Source: Deltaproteobacteria bacterium (lineage in GTDB: Bacteria > Myxococcota_A > UBA9160). From it: a DNA stretch of 5,077 nucleotides. The DNA lies in NCBI GenBank assembly GCA_003520425.1, contig DOUU01000069.1:4436-9512 (forward strand). Reading direction: 5' to 3'. Below are positions 1 through 5,077 of this stretch, piece after piece. The position numbers were made by a program, and so were the translations under genes. Within the stretch, counting starts at the first letter, position 1. Each line of letters begins with the position of its first letter. The notes under the pieces are model-generated. The model worked only from the letters and a program-made list of their open reading frames with translations, had not been told where the DNA came from and made no database searches.

Positions 1-1
1 G

Positions 2-163
2 CGGCTCGCGCGCGGTGAGTTCGCACCCGGATCCATGGGACCCAAGGTGGAAGCTGCGGTGGAGTTTGCAGAGGCAACTGGCCGCCCCTGTGTGATCGCG
101 CCGCTCGGCGGAGTCGAGCGCGCGCTCAGCGGCGCGGGAGGGACTACGATCGTCGCCGGGTAG
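2..163 (+). CDS. arcC: Carbamate kinase, C-terminal fragment (5' end outside window)
   Basis: This is the last 53 codons of a carbamate kinase, read in the frame that ends at the TAG at 161-163. The enzyme interconverts carbamoyl phosphate plus ADP and carbamate plus ATP in the cytoplasm, commonly as the last step of the arginine deiminase route or in purine or allantoin breakdown. The fragment contains GEFAPGSMGPKVEAAVEFAE followed by a short beta strand (CVIAPL) and an end reading AGGTTIVAG. The 'GSMGPKVEAA' stretch and the terminal 'GxAGTxI' pattern are characteristic of the amino acid kinase fold of carbamate kinase. The N-terminal catalytic part lies upstream of base 1, so completeness and operon partners cannot be judged. 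No arc-type neighbour follows: the next gene is convergent. The family call is firm; the pathway is not known. Confidence 0.9.
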   Translation, partial: RLARGEFAPGSMGPKVEAAVEFAEATGRPCVIAPLGGVERALSGAGGTTIVAG

Positions 164-229
164 GCCGCCCCACGACGTCCTGTTGCTTTCAAGGCAACTG
201 CACACGAGCGAAGAGCCAGCGCCTTCGGT

Positions 230-706
230 CTACCCGCGAGAGTGCCTGCCGAGCGACCGAGTTCCTCGAGAAGAGCGAGCAGTCTGTTGGGCGGGGGATC
301 CGCAGGCGCGCTCCCGCGGTTTCCATCGGAAACGTGCGAGGGACAGGCGGCCTTGAGCATCGGGCACGACGCCCTCGCGGGCGAGCAGCTCACGTTGCAG
401 CGCCTCGAAGCATGGCTCCGCCCGGGGACTGATCTCGCCTTTGGCATTGATTACGCGGTGCCAGGGAATTCGGGCGTCTGCCGAGGCCGCCAGGGCGTAG
501 CCGACCTGGCGGGCTCTGCCGGGCATCCCCGCAAGTTCCGCGATCTGGCCGTAAGTGGCTACGCGGCCGCGTGGGATGCGCGACACCATGTGATAAACCC
601 GCTCGTAAGCGCTGAGCGGACTCCCGCTGCTTCGGGGTGATCCTCGAGAGGACGAGCCTCCATGGGATGCGCGCTGGTCTTGAGGCATCGATTCCCACAG
701 TGCCAT
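230..706 (-). CDS. Alkyltransferase-like (ATL) DNA repair protein, MGMT fold without the catalytic cysteine
   Basis: A 158-residue protein whose core (about residues 32-130) matches the DNA-binding domain of O6-alkylguanine-DNA alkyltransferases. Visible motifs are IPRGRVATYGQIAELAG (44-60), with the Tyr and helix-turn-helix start; GRARQVGYAL (63-72), whose Arg corresponds to the base-flipping finger; PWHRVINAKGEIS (81-93); and a closing LARFRWKP. The active-site Cys of PCHRV is replaced by Trp at residue 82, as in known ATL proteins. These bind O6-alkylguanine and flag it for nucleotide excision repair rather than removing the alkyl group. The first 30 residues are rich in Ser, Gly and Arg, and about 28 basic residues follow the core; both are outside the usual compact length. 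The start is uncertain: neither Met1 nor Met7 (codon ending at 688) has a strong ribosome site. Convergent with the carbamate kinase and divergent from the gene at 804. Confidence 0.9.
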   Translation of the reverse strand: MALWESMPQDQRASHGGSSSRGSPRSSGSPLSAYERVYHMVSRIPRGRVATYGQIAELAGMPGRARQVGYALAASADARIPWHRVINAKGEISPRAEPCFEALQRELLAREGVVPDAQGRLSLARFRWKPRERACGSPAQQTARSSRGTRSLGRHSRG

Positions 707-729
707 CGTGCGAGAGCGGCGCTGACTCC

Positions 730-758
730 CTGGCGCGCAGGTCCCGCCTGCCCGCCAG
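730..758. promoter_or_regulatory. Imperfect palindrome in the divergent intergenic gap
   Basis: Arms CTGGCGCGCAGG (730-741) and CCTGCCCGCCAG (747-758) are reverse complements at 11 of 12 positions, around a 5-nt centre TCCCG; the one mismatch is C-C. It sits in the 97-nt gap between the divergent ATL gene (-, start 706) and the membrane protein gene (+, start 804). The symmetry would suit a dimeric repressor operator or an RNA hairpin in either leader. No T-run follows on either strand, so it is not a typical intrinsic terminator. The structure is seen directly; its function is inference. Confidence 0.45.
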
Positions 759-803
759 CCCTGCAGACTACATTCGCGGGCAGGATCGCCGATAGAGCCC
801 TGT

Positions 804-1298
804 ATGGCAAAAACCTATCTCCTGAGCACGGTGTCCGGCTTCATCGGCGGACTCTTCGGCGCGTACGTGCTGGGGCATGCAGCCGCTTCTCCGCCGTCTT
901 CGGCCGCATCAAGGCCCTCCACCACGCAGCTTGAGGACAGCCTCTCCGTTCGCAGGCTGCACCTCATCGACGAGACCGGAAAGACTCGCGCCGAGCTCGC
1001 GTTTTCGCAGGAAGGAGGACCGGGCCTCTTCTTCTATGATCACGAGGGGAGAAACCGACTCGTTCTCGGGCTCTACGCTCCGACCGAGAGCGAGTATCCC
1101 TTCGTCGTATTGAACGATATGCACCAACATGCGGCCGGAATCTTTCGCCTCTTCGGCCCGCGCGAGACGCCGGTTGTGGTGCTGAAAAACAACGGACAAG
1201 ACCGCTCCATCTATGGTCTCAACCCGAGCTCCACGGAGCCCTTTCTTACGACCTTGGGCGGGGACGGCAGGAAGACCGATGTCTTCGGAGTCTACTAG
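804..1298 (+). CDS. Membrane-anchored beta-repeat protein of unknown function
   Basis: I do not recognise a named family. The 164-residue product starts with a hydrophobic segment (about residues 5-27, including GFIGGLFGAYVLG) that looks like an uncleaved signal anchor or a signal peptide. A Ser/Pro/Ala-rich linker follows (28-40). The rest is predicted mainly beta, with loosely repeated units: RRLHLIDETGKTRAELAF, then GLFFYDHEGRNRLVLGLY, then further beta strands around VVLNDMHQHAAGIFRLFG and PVVVLKNNGQDRSIYGLN. The shared pattern is a hydrophobic strand, Asp, a Gly turn, Arg, and another strand. No catalytic motif is visible, so a structural or binding role outside the cytoplasmic membrane is the most I would infer. 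The ATG at 804 lacks a clear Shine-Dalgarno sequence. Its 3' end overlaps the next gene by 20 nt, which points to co-expression. Confidence 0.75.
   Translation: MAKTYLLSTVSGFIGGLFGAYVLGHAAASPPSSAASRPSTTQLEDSLSVRRLHLIDETGKTRAELAFSQEGGPGLFFYDHEGRNRLVLGLYAPTESEYPFVVLNDMHQHAAGIFRLFGPRETPVVVLKNNGQDRSIYGLNPSSTEPFLTTLGGDGRKTDVFGVY
1269..1274 (+). promoter_or_regulatory. Ribosome binding site inside the upstream gene, deciding the 1279 start
   Basis: AGGAAG lies 4 nt before the ATG at 1279, inside the 3' coding end of the 804-1298 gene. It favours the 1279 start over the in-frame ATG at 1213, which would add 22 residues rich in Pro and Arg and overlap the upstream gene by 86 nt. The arrangement is typical of translational coupling. 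Confidence 0.6.
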
Positions 1299-2721
1299 GC
1301 GGCGCGATCCGACCGATCGCCTCATCGCTGCCTTTGCCGCCGCGTTGGTCCTCGCAATCGGCTGCTTTCTCTGGCAACACGAGTGCACGCCTCGCCGTCC
1401 CGAATTTGTGCTGATCAATGAGACAGCTCAGCATGACTTCGACCTCGCCTTCCGCATGAGCCTCAAGCTCGCGGAGAACAAATCGGGCATCGAGAATGCA
1501 CTGGTTCTCCTGCCTTCCTTGCCCGAGTCGAAGAGCATCGAAGAGACCGCGGCAGATCTCTTCTCACAGCTGAAGATCGGGAAACGCCGAAATGGGCGAG
1601 GCATCCTCTACCTCTACAGCGCCAAGGAGAATCAGCTAAAAATCGAGGTGTCCTACAACCTCGAAGGGGATATTCCCGACGCCTTCTGCCACCGCCTCGA
1701 GGAGGCGGCCAAGACCTACATGCTCTCGGAGGTGCCACAGGACTTCATCAGCGAACTCATCATCACCACCAACCTGCGTGGACTGGGCTCGAAAAGCGAG
1801 GCGACAGCCCTATCGCCGCCGTCGTGGCTCGACGGCAGTTTTCTCTCCGGCGGCGCGGGTGCAACCGTCGCGGGCTACCGCAAGTCGCTCGACGACTACC
1901 AGCGGGCGATCCGCCGTCTTCCGAATCTAAGACTCGATGACTTCGCGCCCTCGCCCGACGCCAACGAATCGGTGCGCCGATACCTGGCATCGCTTGCTGC
2001 CGGGATCGGGGATCCACGACTTCCTCTCCTGACAGAGGGTAGCCGAATCTTCCGTGCACTCGTGCCGCGAAATGAGGCGCAACAAGAGCGCGTCTTTGAA
2101 TTCTTTCATTCGGCGGAGCCCTACCGACAAATCTTCGCGCAAGGTCTTTGCCTCGCGGTGCCGCAGCAGGGCAAGTCGAATCTCCCCATCGTCTTGCGCC
2201 GTGGAACCGACGATCTCTGGTACGTGGACGAGCCGAAGTCGTGGACCTACTTCCATCGTTATGAAGACAGTGTCGATTTCTTTGTGAAGTACGACGACAA
2301 TCCGTTCCTCCCCGAACTTCGATCGCTCGGGGTTTCCAACATGCAACGCGCGATCTACGGCGACCACGTGCACACACCCCCAGTGACGGCATACCCGTAT
2401 TCGCTGGCAGAAGCTGTGAAGGAATGGGAGGAGAGGATCCGGGAGGCCCCGAACGATGCGACGAACTACGCGGCACTGGGCGATCTCTATCTTTTTGAGA
2501 TGAACTGGATCACACGTGCAATCGAGCTGTTCGAAAAGGCCGCGGCGCGCGCACCGAATGAGCTCTCGTACCGCTGGCGACTCATGGACCTGTATCTAAA
2601 CGACTCGCGCGCAGACAAGTCGATGGCAGAGCTCAAATTCCTCTCCGAGCACCTGCCCAACGATCCGCAGACTCGGGATTGGTACCGGTCCTATGCGCAT
2701 TTGTACGATTTCGGCACCTGA
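1279..2721 (+). CDS. Membrane-anchored TPM-domain protein with C-terminal TPR-like repeats
   Basis: A 480-residue protein. Residues 14-32 form one hydrophobic membrane segment (LIAAFAAALVLAIGCFLW) after a basic N-terminus, so the bulk is probably periplasmic. Residues about 55-168 fit the TPM (TLP18.3/Psb32/MOLO-1) fold: a run of helices and strands with ALVLLPS, then GKRRNGRGILYLYSAKENQL, KIEVSYNLEGDIPDA and a helix ending in ISELIITTNLRGL. In this family the 'N-G-x-G-I-L-[hydrophobic]' strand followed by '[KR]-I-E-V-[GS]-Y-x-L-E-G' is diagnostic. A Gly-rich linker (FLSGGAGAT, 188-196) follows. A middle region (about 225-345) contains PIVLRRGTDDLWYVDEPKSW and is unassigned. Residues about 376-465 are helical and TPR-like (YAALGDLYLFEMNWITRAIE, then AAARAPNEL). 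TPM proteins have been linked to photosystem repair, receptor assembly and phosphatase activity; the role here is unknown. It overlaps the preceding gene by 20 nt and is probably co-translated with it. Confidence 0.8.
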   Translation: MSSESTRRRDPTDRLIAAFAAALVLAIGCFLWQHECTPRRPEFVLINETAQHDFDLAFRMSLKLAENKSGIENALVLLPSLPESKSIEETAADLFSQLKIGKRRNGRGILYLYSAKENQLKIEVSYNLEGDIPDAFCHRLEEAAKTYMLSEVPQDFISELIITTNLRGLGSKSEATALSPPSWLDGSFLSGGAGATVAGYRKSLDDYQRAIRRLPNLRLDDFAPSPDANESVRRYLASLAAGIGDPRLPLLTEGSRIFRALVPRNEAQQERVFEFFHSAEPYRQIFAQGLCLAVPQQGKSNLPIVLRRGTDDLWYVDEPKSWTYFHRYEDSVDFFVKYDDNPFLPELRSLGVSNMQRAIYGDHVHTPPVTAYPYSLAEAVKEWEERIREAPNDATNYAALGDLYLFEMNWITRAIELFEKAAARAPNELSYRWRLMDLYLNDSRADKSMAELKFLSEHLPNDPQTRDWYRSYAHLYDFGT

Positions 2722-2823
2722 TCTGCGTTCACGAGCGTTCTTTGCTTCAGGTCCGAGGCGCGCACCGAAACTCCACTCACGCTACCCGACCGGCGCGCCA
2801 GCGCAAAAGATCGGAGGCTGCTT
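2722..2823. other. Convergent intergenic gap with a weak GC-only inverted repeat
   Basis: This 102-nt gap separates two convergent genes. It holds GGCGCGC (2757-2763) and GCGCGCC (2793-2799), a 7-bp potential stem with a 29-nt loop; the second arm also belongs to the self-palindrome GGCGCGCC (2792-2799). Neither is followed by a convincing T-run, so a bidirectional intrinsic terminator is possible but poorly supported. I see no small gene here. Confidence 0.25.
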
Positions 2824-3339
2824 TCATCCCCGTTCTGGATAGAGGTCCTCTTCCGCCACCGCTGGCCTCGGCACCCCCTCGCCCGATAGATGAAGGCGAC
2901 CGCGCGCGGAGAACAGATGCCCGCGCGCAGGTCGGATCGGCGCCAGGTTCATAAGGCCAACGGGTTTCGGGAGATCGATATAGACCGCTTCGATTCCGCC
3001 GCGCATACGATAGGTTTCATGCCAGAAGCTGGTTCCGCCGGAGTTGCGGAGGTACTGGCGCCACCAATCCGCATGCGGCTTCGAGCGCGTCCAGCGCTCC
3101 AGGGACTCGAAGTCACGCCACACCTGCCTCATCCCAACGTGGGGTGGGAAAAGGGAGTAGACAAGCGATTCATGCAGGAGGAGGCCGTCCGGCCGAGCCT
3201 CTACGGAACGCGAGATGCGAGGGCCGAAGCCGAGGATGGTCTTGATACCGGAAGGCTTTCGTACGCGCATTCCAAGGTAGATGACAACGAGATCGGGAAA
3301 ATTCGAGAGGTCCACAGTTTCTCGCCTGACGGGCTTCAT
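2824..3339 (-). CDS. DUF4188-family protein (putative monooxygenase-like ferredoxin-fold protein)
   Basis: A 171-residue cytoplasmic protein that reads like the DUF4188 family. It begins MKPVRRETVDL, followed by a strand and the family hallmark VVIYLGMRVRKPSGIKTIL (18-36). Next come a loop with LLLHESLVYS (53-62), the strand VWRDFESLERW (73-83) leading into the helix with DWWRQYLRNS, and the signature GGTSFWHETYRMRGGIEAVY (101-120), then LPKPVGLM. Members are usually annotated only as DUF4188 or monooxygenase-like because of similarity to the dimeric alpha-beta barrel of antibiotic-biosynthesis monooxygenases; the substrate is unknown. No cofactor motif is visible, which is normal for that fold. 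The start at 3339 is preferred over the ATG at 3441 because a strong GGAGGAG precedes it and family members start just before this point. The last 30 residues or so, rich in Pro and Glu, look like a variable tail. Divergent from the gene at 3606. Confidence 0.85.
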   Translation of the reverse strand: MKPVRRETVDLSNFPDLVVIYLGMRVRKPSGIKTILGFGPRISRSVEARPDGLLLHESLVYSLFPPHVGMRQVWRDFESLERWTRSKPHADWWRQYLRNSGGTSFWHETYRMRGGIEAVYIDLPKPVGLMNLAPIRPARGHLFSARGRLHLSGEGVPRPAVAEEDLYPERG

Positions 3340-3348
3340 CCAGGCTGG

Positions 3349-3355
3349 CTCCTCC
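3349..3355 (-). promoter_or_regulatory. Strong ribosome binding site for the DUF4188 gene
   Basis: On the minus strand this reads GGAGGAG, 9 nt before the ATG whose first base is 3339. It resolves the start: the longer reading frame from 3441 would place this site inside coding sequence and add 34 residues not expected for the family. Confidence 0.75.
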
Positions 3356-3588
3356 GCGTTGGATCCGCGGGTAGCATGACACGGGCTGGCGGAGAACGGA
3401 ATCGGAGCCGGCGGAGCGTGCTTCAGATATTCAAGCGCCACGGACTATCTTTGCGCCAGAGCGGGTGCGTGAGCGGTCCCGGCGCAGAGTGCTCGGACAA
3501 CCCGGGGCTCGCGGACCAGAACGTTCCGGGGGTCGGGCGGCCGAAAGCGGCGCAATTCAGCCCTCGAATCCCGGTGTACAAACGACGG

Positions 3589-3597
3589 AAGGAGAGG
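3589..3597 (+). promoter_or_regulatory. Ribosome binding site deciding a GTG start
   Basis: AAGGAGAGG lies 8 nt before GTG at 3606. It supports that start over the in-frame ATG at 3465, whose extra 47 residues (Arg, Gly, Pro and Ser-rich) do not look like protein and precede the first membrane helix. Confidence 0.7.
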
Positions 3598-3605
3598 GGC
3601 CGATC

Positions 3606-4067
3606 GTGTCTCCCATTCTCTTGGTATGCGGTGGATTTCTCCTGGCGGTTCTTTGGATGGATCTGATGTTCGATGTGCAGGTGCAGAGCAAGGGGCCGAA
3701 GCGGCGCGAATTGCCGGAAGAGGTACTCGAATCGATCGCCGCCTACTACCGACGGGTCACCACCCTCGCACGGCCCATGGGTCACGTCGTGGGCGCCATG
3801 ATGCTGGTGGGGATGCTGACCCTCGCCCTCCACATCTTCCGCACGGGCGAGTGGCGATGGATCTCCGTCGTCTCCCTGTTCCTTTTCGGCGTGCCGGTCA
3901 CCCTCGGTCTTTTTCACGCGTTCCCGAATGCCGTACGCCTTGGATCACGAGTAGACTCGACTTTGGAGCAGAGTCGCTTGGCGCGCGCCATCCACAGGGA
4001 TCACCTGTTTTGTTTGGGTGCGATGCTTTCGTTCGTCGCTCTACAGCTTCTTGCCGCCCTGCACTAG
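3606..4067 (+). CDS. Four-helix integral membrane protein of unknown function
   Basis: A 153-residue membrane protein starting at GTG. Four hydrophobic segments are visible: residues 3-23 (ILLVCGGFLLAVLWMDLMFD), 58-78 (from MGHVVGAMMLVGM through LALHIF), 86-107 (ISVVSLFLFGVPVTLGLFHA) and 131-151 (DHLFCLGAMLSFVALQLLAA). Between TM1 and TM2 is an amphipathic stretch LPEEVLESIAAYYRRVTT; between TM3 and TM4 is FPNAVRLGSRVDSTLEQSRLARAIHRDH. Several polar residues sit near membrane boundaries (WMD in TM1, GH before TM2, H in TM2, HAF ending TM3, HRDH before TM4). This recalls small four-helix oxidoreductase-like membrane proteins such as DUF1772, but I cannot assign it. No signal peptide is apparent. 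It is divergent from DUF4188, and the hydrolase gene starts 108 nt downstream on the same strand; co-transcription is possible but not shown. Confidence 0.75.
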   Translation: MSPILLVCGGFLLAVLWMDLMFDVQVQSKGPKRRELPEEVLESIAAYYRRVTTLARPMGHVVGAMMLVGMLTLALHIFRTGEWRWISVVSLFLFGVPVTLGLFHAFPNAVRLGSRVDSTLEQSRLARAIHRDHLFCLGAMLSFVALQLLAALH

Positions 4068-4089
4068 ATCCAACCTCGGCGATGAGGTG

Positions 4090-4129
4090 GTGGACGCCAC
4101 GGGAGGCGCCTCCTTGCCTGCGCGTCCGC
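4090..4129. repeat. Nested inverted repeat between two same-strand genes
   Basis: The outer arms are GTGGACGC (4090-4097) and GCGTCCGC (4122-4129), an 8-bp stem with one G-T wobble in RNA. They enclose a perfect 12-nt palindrome, GGAGGCGCCTCC (4102-4113). It starts 22 nt after the stop at 4067 and ends 46 nt before the ATG at 4176. There is no T-run after it, so it is an atypical terminator at best. A leader structure or operator for the hydrolase gene is equally possible. Confidence 0.4.
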
Positions 4130-4175
4130 GTCGGGGTATTTCAGCAGACATGAGAATGCGGGCGCTCTCGCTTTG

Positions 4176-5018
4176 ATGGAAGGAGACAGCCGAGTCGGAG
4201 AGGCGTCGGTTCACTGGCGCAGGGCGGGGAGCGGGCCTCCGGCCGTCTTCCTGCACGGATTTCCCCTGTCGGGACAGACCTGGCATAAGGTCGTCCTGCT
4301 CCTTCAAGATCGCTTTACCTGCTACACACCGGACCTGGTCGGACTCGGGCAATCGCACAGCAGCGCCCAGGACGACTATTCTTCGCAAGGGCAAGCCCGG
4401 GTGTTCCACGGAATGCTGAAGCAGCTTGGCGTTGGTTCTTACGCTCTCATCGGCAATGACACGGGTGGGTGGATCGCTCGCGAACTCGCCCTGATCGACG
4501 AGACACGGGTATCCCACCTCGTCCTCACCAACACCGAGATTCCGTTCCATCGACCCCCCTGGATCCCGATGTATCAGGCCCTTTCGGACGTTCCCGGGTT
4601 TGGGACGATCATCCGACGACTCCTCAAGTTCCCCATGTTTCGCAGATCGCGTTTGGTCTTTGGTGGCTGCTTTCAGGACTTGAGCCACCTGGAGGGGGAG
4701 TTTCAGAGGCGCTTTGTGGAGCCCTTGATCGTCTCGGAATTTCGCATGCAGAATGCTTTGCAATTCCTTCGACGAATGAAATTTTCGAGACTGGACGAGT
4801 TCCAACGTCTGCATCAACAGCTGAGGATGCCGACCCTCTTCATTTGGGGGACGAACGACCCGACCTTTCCCGTGGCTTGGGCCCGCAGGATGGCCCTTCA
4901 ATTCCCCAACGTATCGGGGTTCCGCGAAGTGGGCGACGCAAAGTTGTTCGTTCACGAAGAGCGCCCCGAGGAGGTCGCGGAGCTAGTCGCGAGCTTTCTT
5001 TCGCAGGCTCGTTCCTAG
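4176..5018 (+). CDS. Alpha/beta hydrolase with Asp nucleophile (epoxide hydrolase or haloalkane dehalogenase type)
   Basis: A 280-residue cytoplasmic enzyme of normal length for the family. Motifs in order: the opening strand ASVHWRRAGSGPPAVFLHGF with HGFP (27-30) at the oxyanion site; PDLVGLGQS (52-60); the nucleophile elbow GNDTGG (93-98) with Asp95; a helical cap around residues 122-205; the acid in FIWGTNDPTFP (Asp228); and the catalytic His260 in KLFVHEERPEEVAELVASFL. An Asp nucleophile marks enzymes that form an alkyl-ester intermediate, such as epoxide hydrolases and dehalogenases, rather than Ser esterases. The usual halide-holding residues are not seen: Thr follows the nucleophile instead of Trp, and Phe follows HG instead of Asn. 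I therefore favour an epoxide hydrolase-like role without certainty. The start could be ATG 4176 or the adjacent TTG 4173. Neither has a good upstream ribosome site, and no other in-frame start codon follows the stop at 4083. Confidence 0.85.
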   Translation: MEGDSRVGEASVHWRRAGSGPPAVFLHGFPLSGQTWHKVVLLLQDRFTCYTPDLVGLGQSHSSAQDDYSSQGQARVFHGMLKQLGVGSYALIGNDTGGWIARELALIDETRVSHLVLTNTEIPFHRPPWIPMYQALSDVPGFGTIIRRLLKFPMFRRSRLVFGGCFQDLSHLEGEFQRRFVEPLIVSEFRMQNALQFLRRMKFSRLDEFQRLHQQLRMPTLFIWGTNDPTFPVAWARRMALQFPNVSGFREVGDAKLFVHEERPEEVAELVASFLSQARS

Positions 5019-5023
5019 GCATT

Positions 5024-5041
5024 CGAGCTCTGGACAGCTCG
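5024..5041 (+). terminator. Possible weak terminator hairpin after the hydrolase gene
   Basis: CGAGCT (5024-5029) and AGCTCG (5036-5041) are perfect complements around a 6-nt loop, starting 5 nt after the stop codon. A T-run is missing; CCCTTCGCTC follows. An 8-nt direct repeat GCTCGCCC (5037-5044 and 5048-5055) overlaps it. A factor-independent terminator is therefore only weakly supported. Confidence 0.25.
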
Positions 5042-5077
5042 CCCTTCGCTCGCCCAAGGAAAGCTCGAGCGCACGAG

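Noticed and set aside
182..198. Small hairpin GTTGC/GCAAC between the carbamate kinase and ATL genes
   Set aside because: The 5-bp stem has no T-run after it; it is too weak to call a terminator.
242..640. Plus-strand open frame of 132 codons opposite the ATL gene
   Set aside because: The minus strand shows the ATL signature PWHRV with the flanking conserved motifs; the plus-strand product looks random.
1763..2476. Minus-strand open frame of 237 codons inside the TPM-protein gene
   Set aside because: Its composition is dominated by Arg, Pro and Ser, it has no motif, and it lies wholly opposite a well-supported coding frame.
3422..3451. Promoter-like TTCAGA, 18-nt spacer, TATCTT in the gap before the gene at 3606
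   Set aside because: Each box matches the sigma-70 consensus at only 4 of 6 positions, and the start would leave a leader of about 150 nt. That is not enough to call a promoter.
2890..3666. Open frame of 258 codons on the plus strand opposite the DUF4188 gene
   Set aside because: It is antisense to a gene with clear family signatures and a strong ribosome site. Its own translation is Arg-rich and low in order-forming patterns, and it runs across the start of the real gene at 3606.
4178..4185. GGAAGGAG just after the hydrolase ATG, suggesting a later start
   Set aside because: No ATG, GTG or TTG codon follows in frame at a useful distance, and a later start would cut into the first beta strand.
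4041..4955. Open frame of 304 codons on the minus strand, longer than the hydrolase opposite it
   Set aside because: The plus strand carries a complete alpha/beta hydrolase with ordered catalytic motifs. The antisense translation has no recognisable motif and is an expected shadow in GC-rich DNA.

Overview
The window is a GC-rich stretch of bacterial chromosome with short intergenic gaps and genes on both strands. The gene set is a carbamate kinase end, an alkyltransferase-like DNA repair protein, single-pass envelope proteins, a DUF4188 protein and an alpha/beta hydrolase. This fits an environmental Gram-negative of proteobacterial or myxobacterial type. No taxonomic marker is present, so that placement is weak inference. 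There are no rRNA or tRNA genes, no CRISPR array, no insertion sequence, and no integrase or transposase.

Layout: (1) 2-163 (+) is the C-terminal end of a carbamate kinase whose body lies before the window. (2) 230-706 (-), convergent with it, is an alkyltransferase-like (ATL) protein with PWHRV where O6-methylguanine methyltransferases have the catalytic PCHRV. (3) A divergent gap at 707-803 carries a strong imperfect palindrome (730-758). (4) 804-1298 and 1279-2721 (+) overlap by 20 nt and form a translationally linked pair: a small membrane-anchored repeat protein and a 480-residue anchored protein with a TPM-type domain near the N-terminus and TPR-like helices at the C-terminus. (5) 2824-3339 (-) is a DUF4188 protein whose start is set by a GGAGGAG ribosome site. 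(6) 3606-4067 (+) is a four-helix membrane protein of unknown function starting at GTG. (7) 4176-5018 (+) is an alpha/beta hydrolase with an aspartate nucleophile, of the epoxide hydrolase or haloalkane dehalogenase type.

Apart from the overlapping pair, the genes look like a collection of independent short units. I see no evidence of a pathway linking them and no clear novel multi-gene system. The items most worth a second look are the overlapping envelope pair with its TPM-TPR architecture, the palindrome beside the ATL gene, the nested inverted repeat at 4090-4129, and the unassigned chemistry of the Asp-nucleophile hydrolase.
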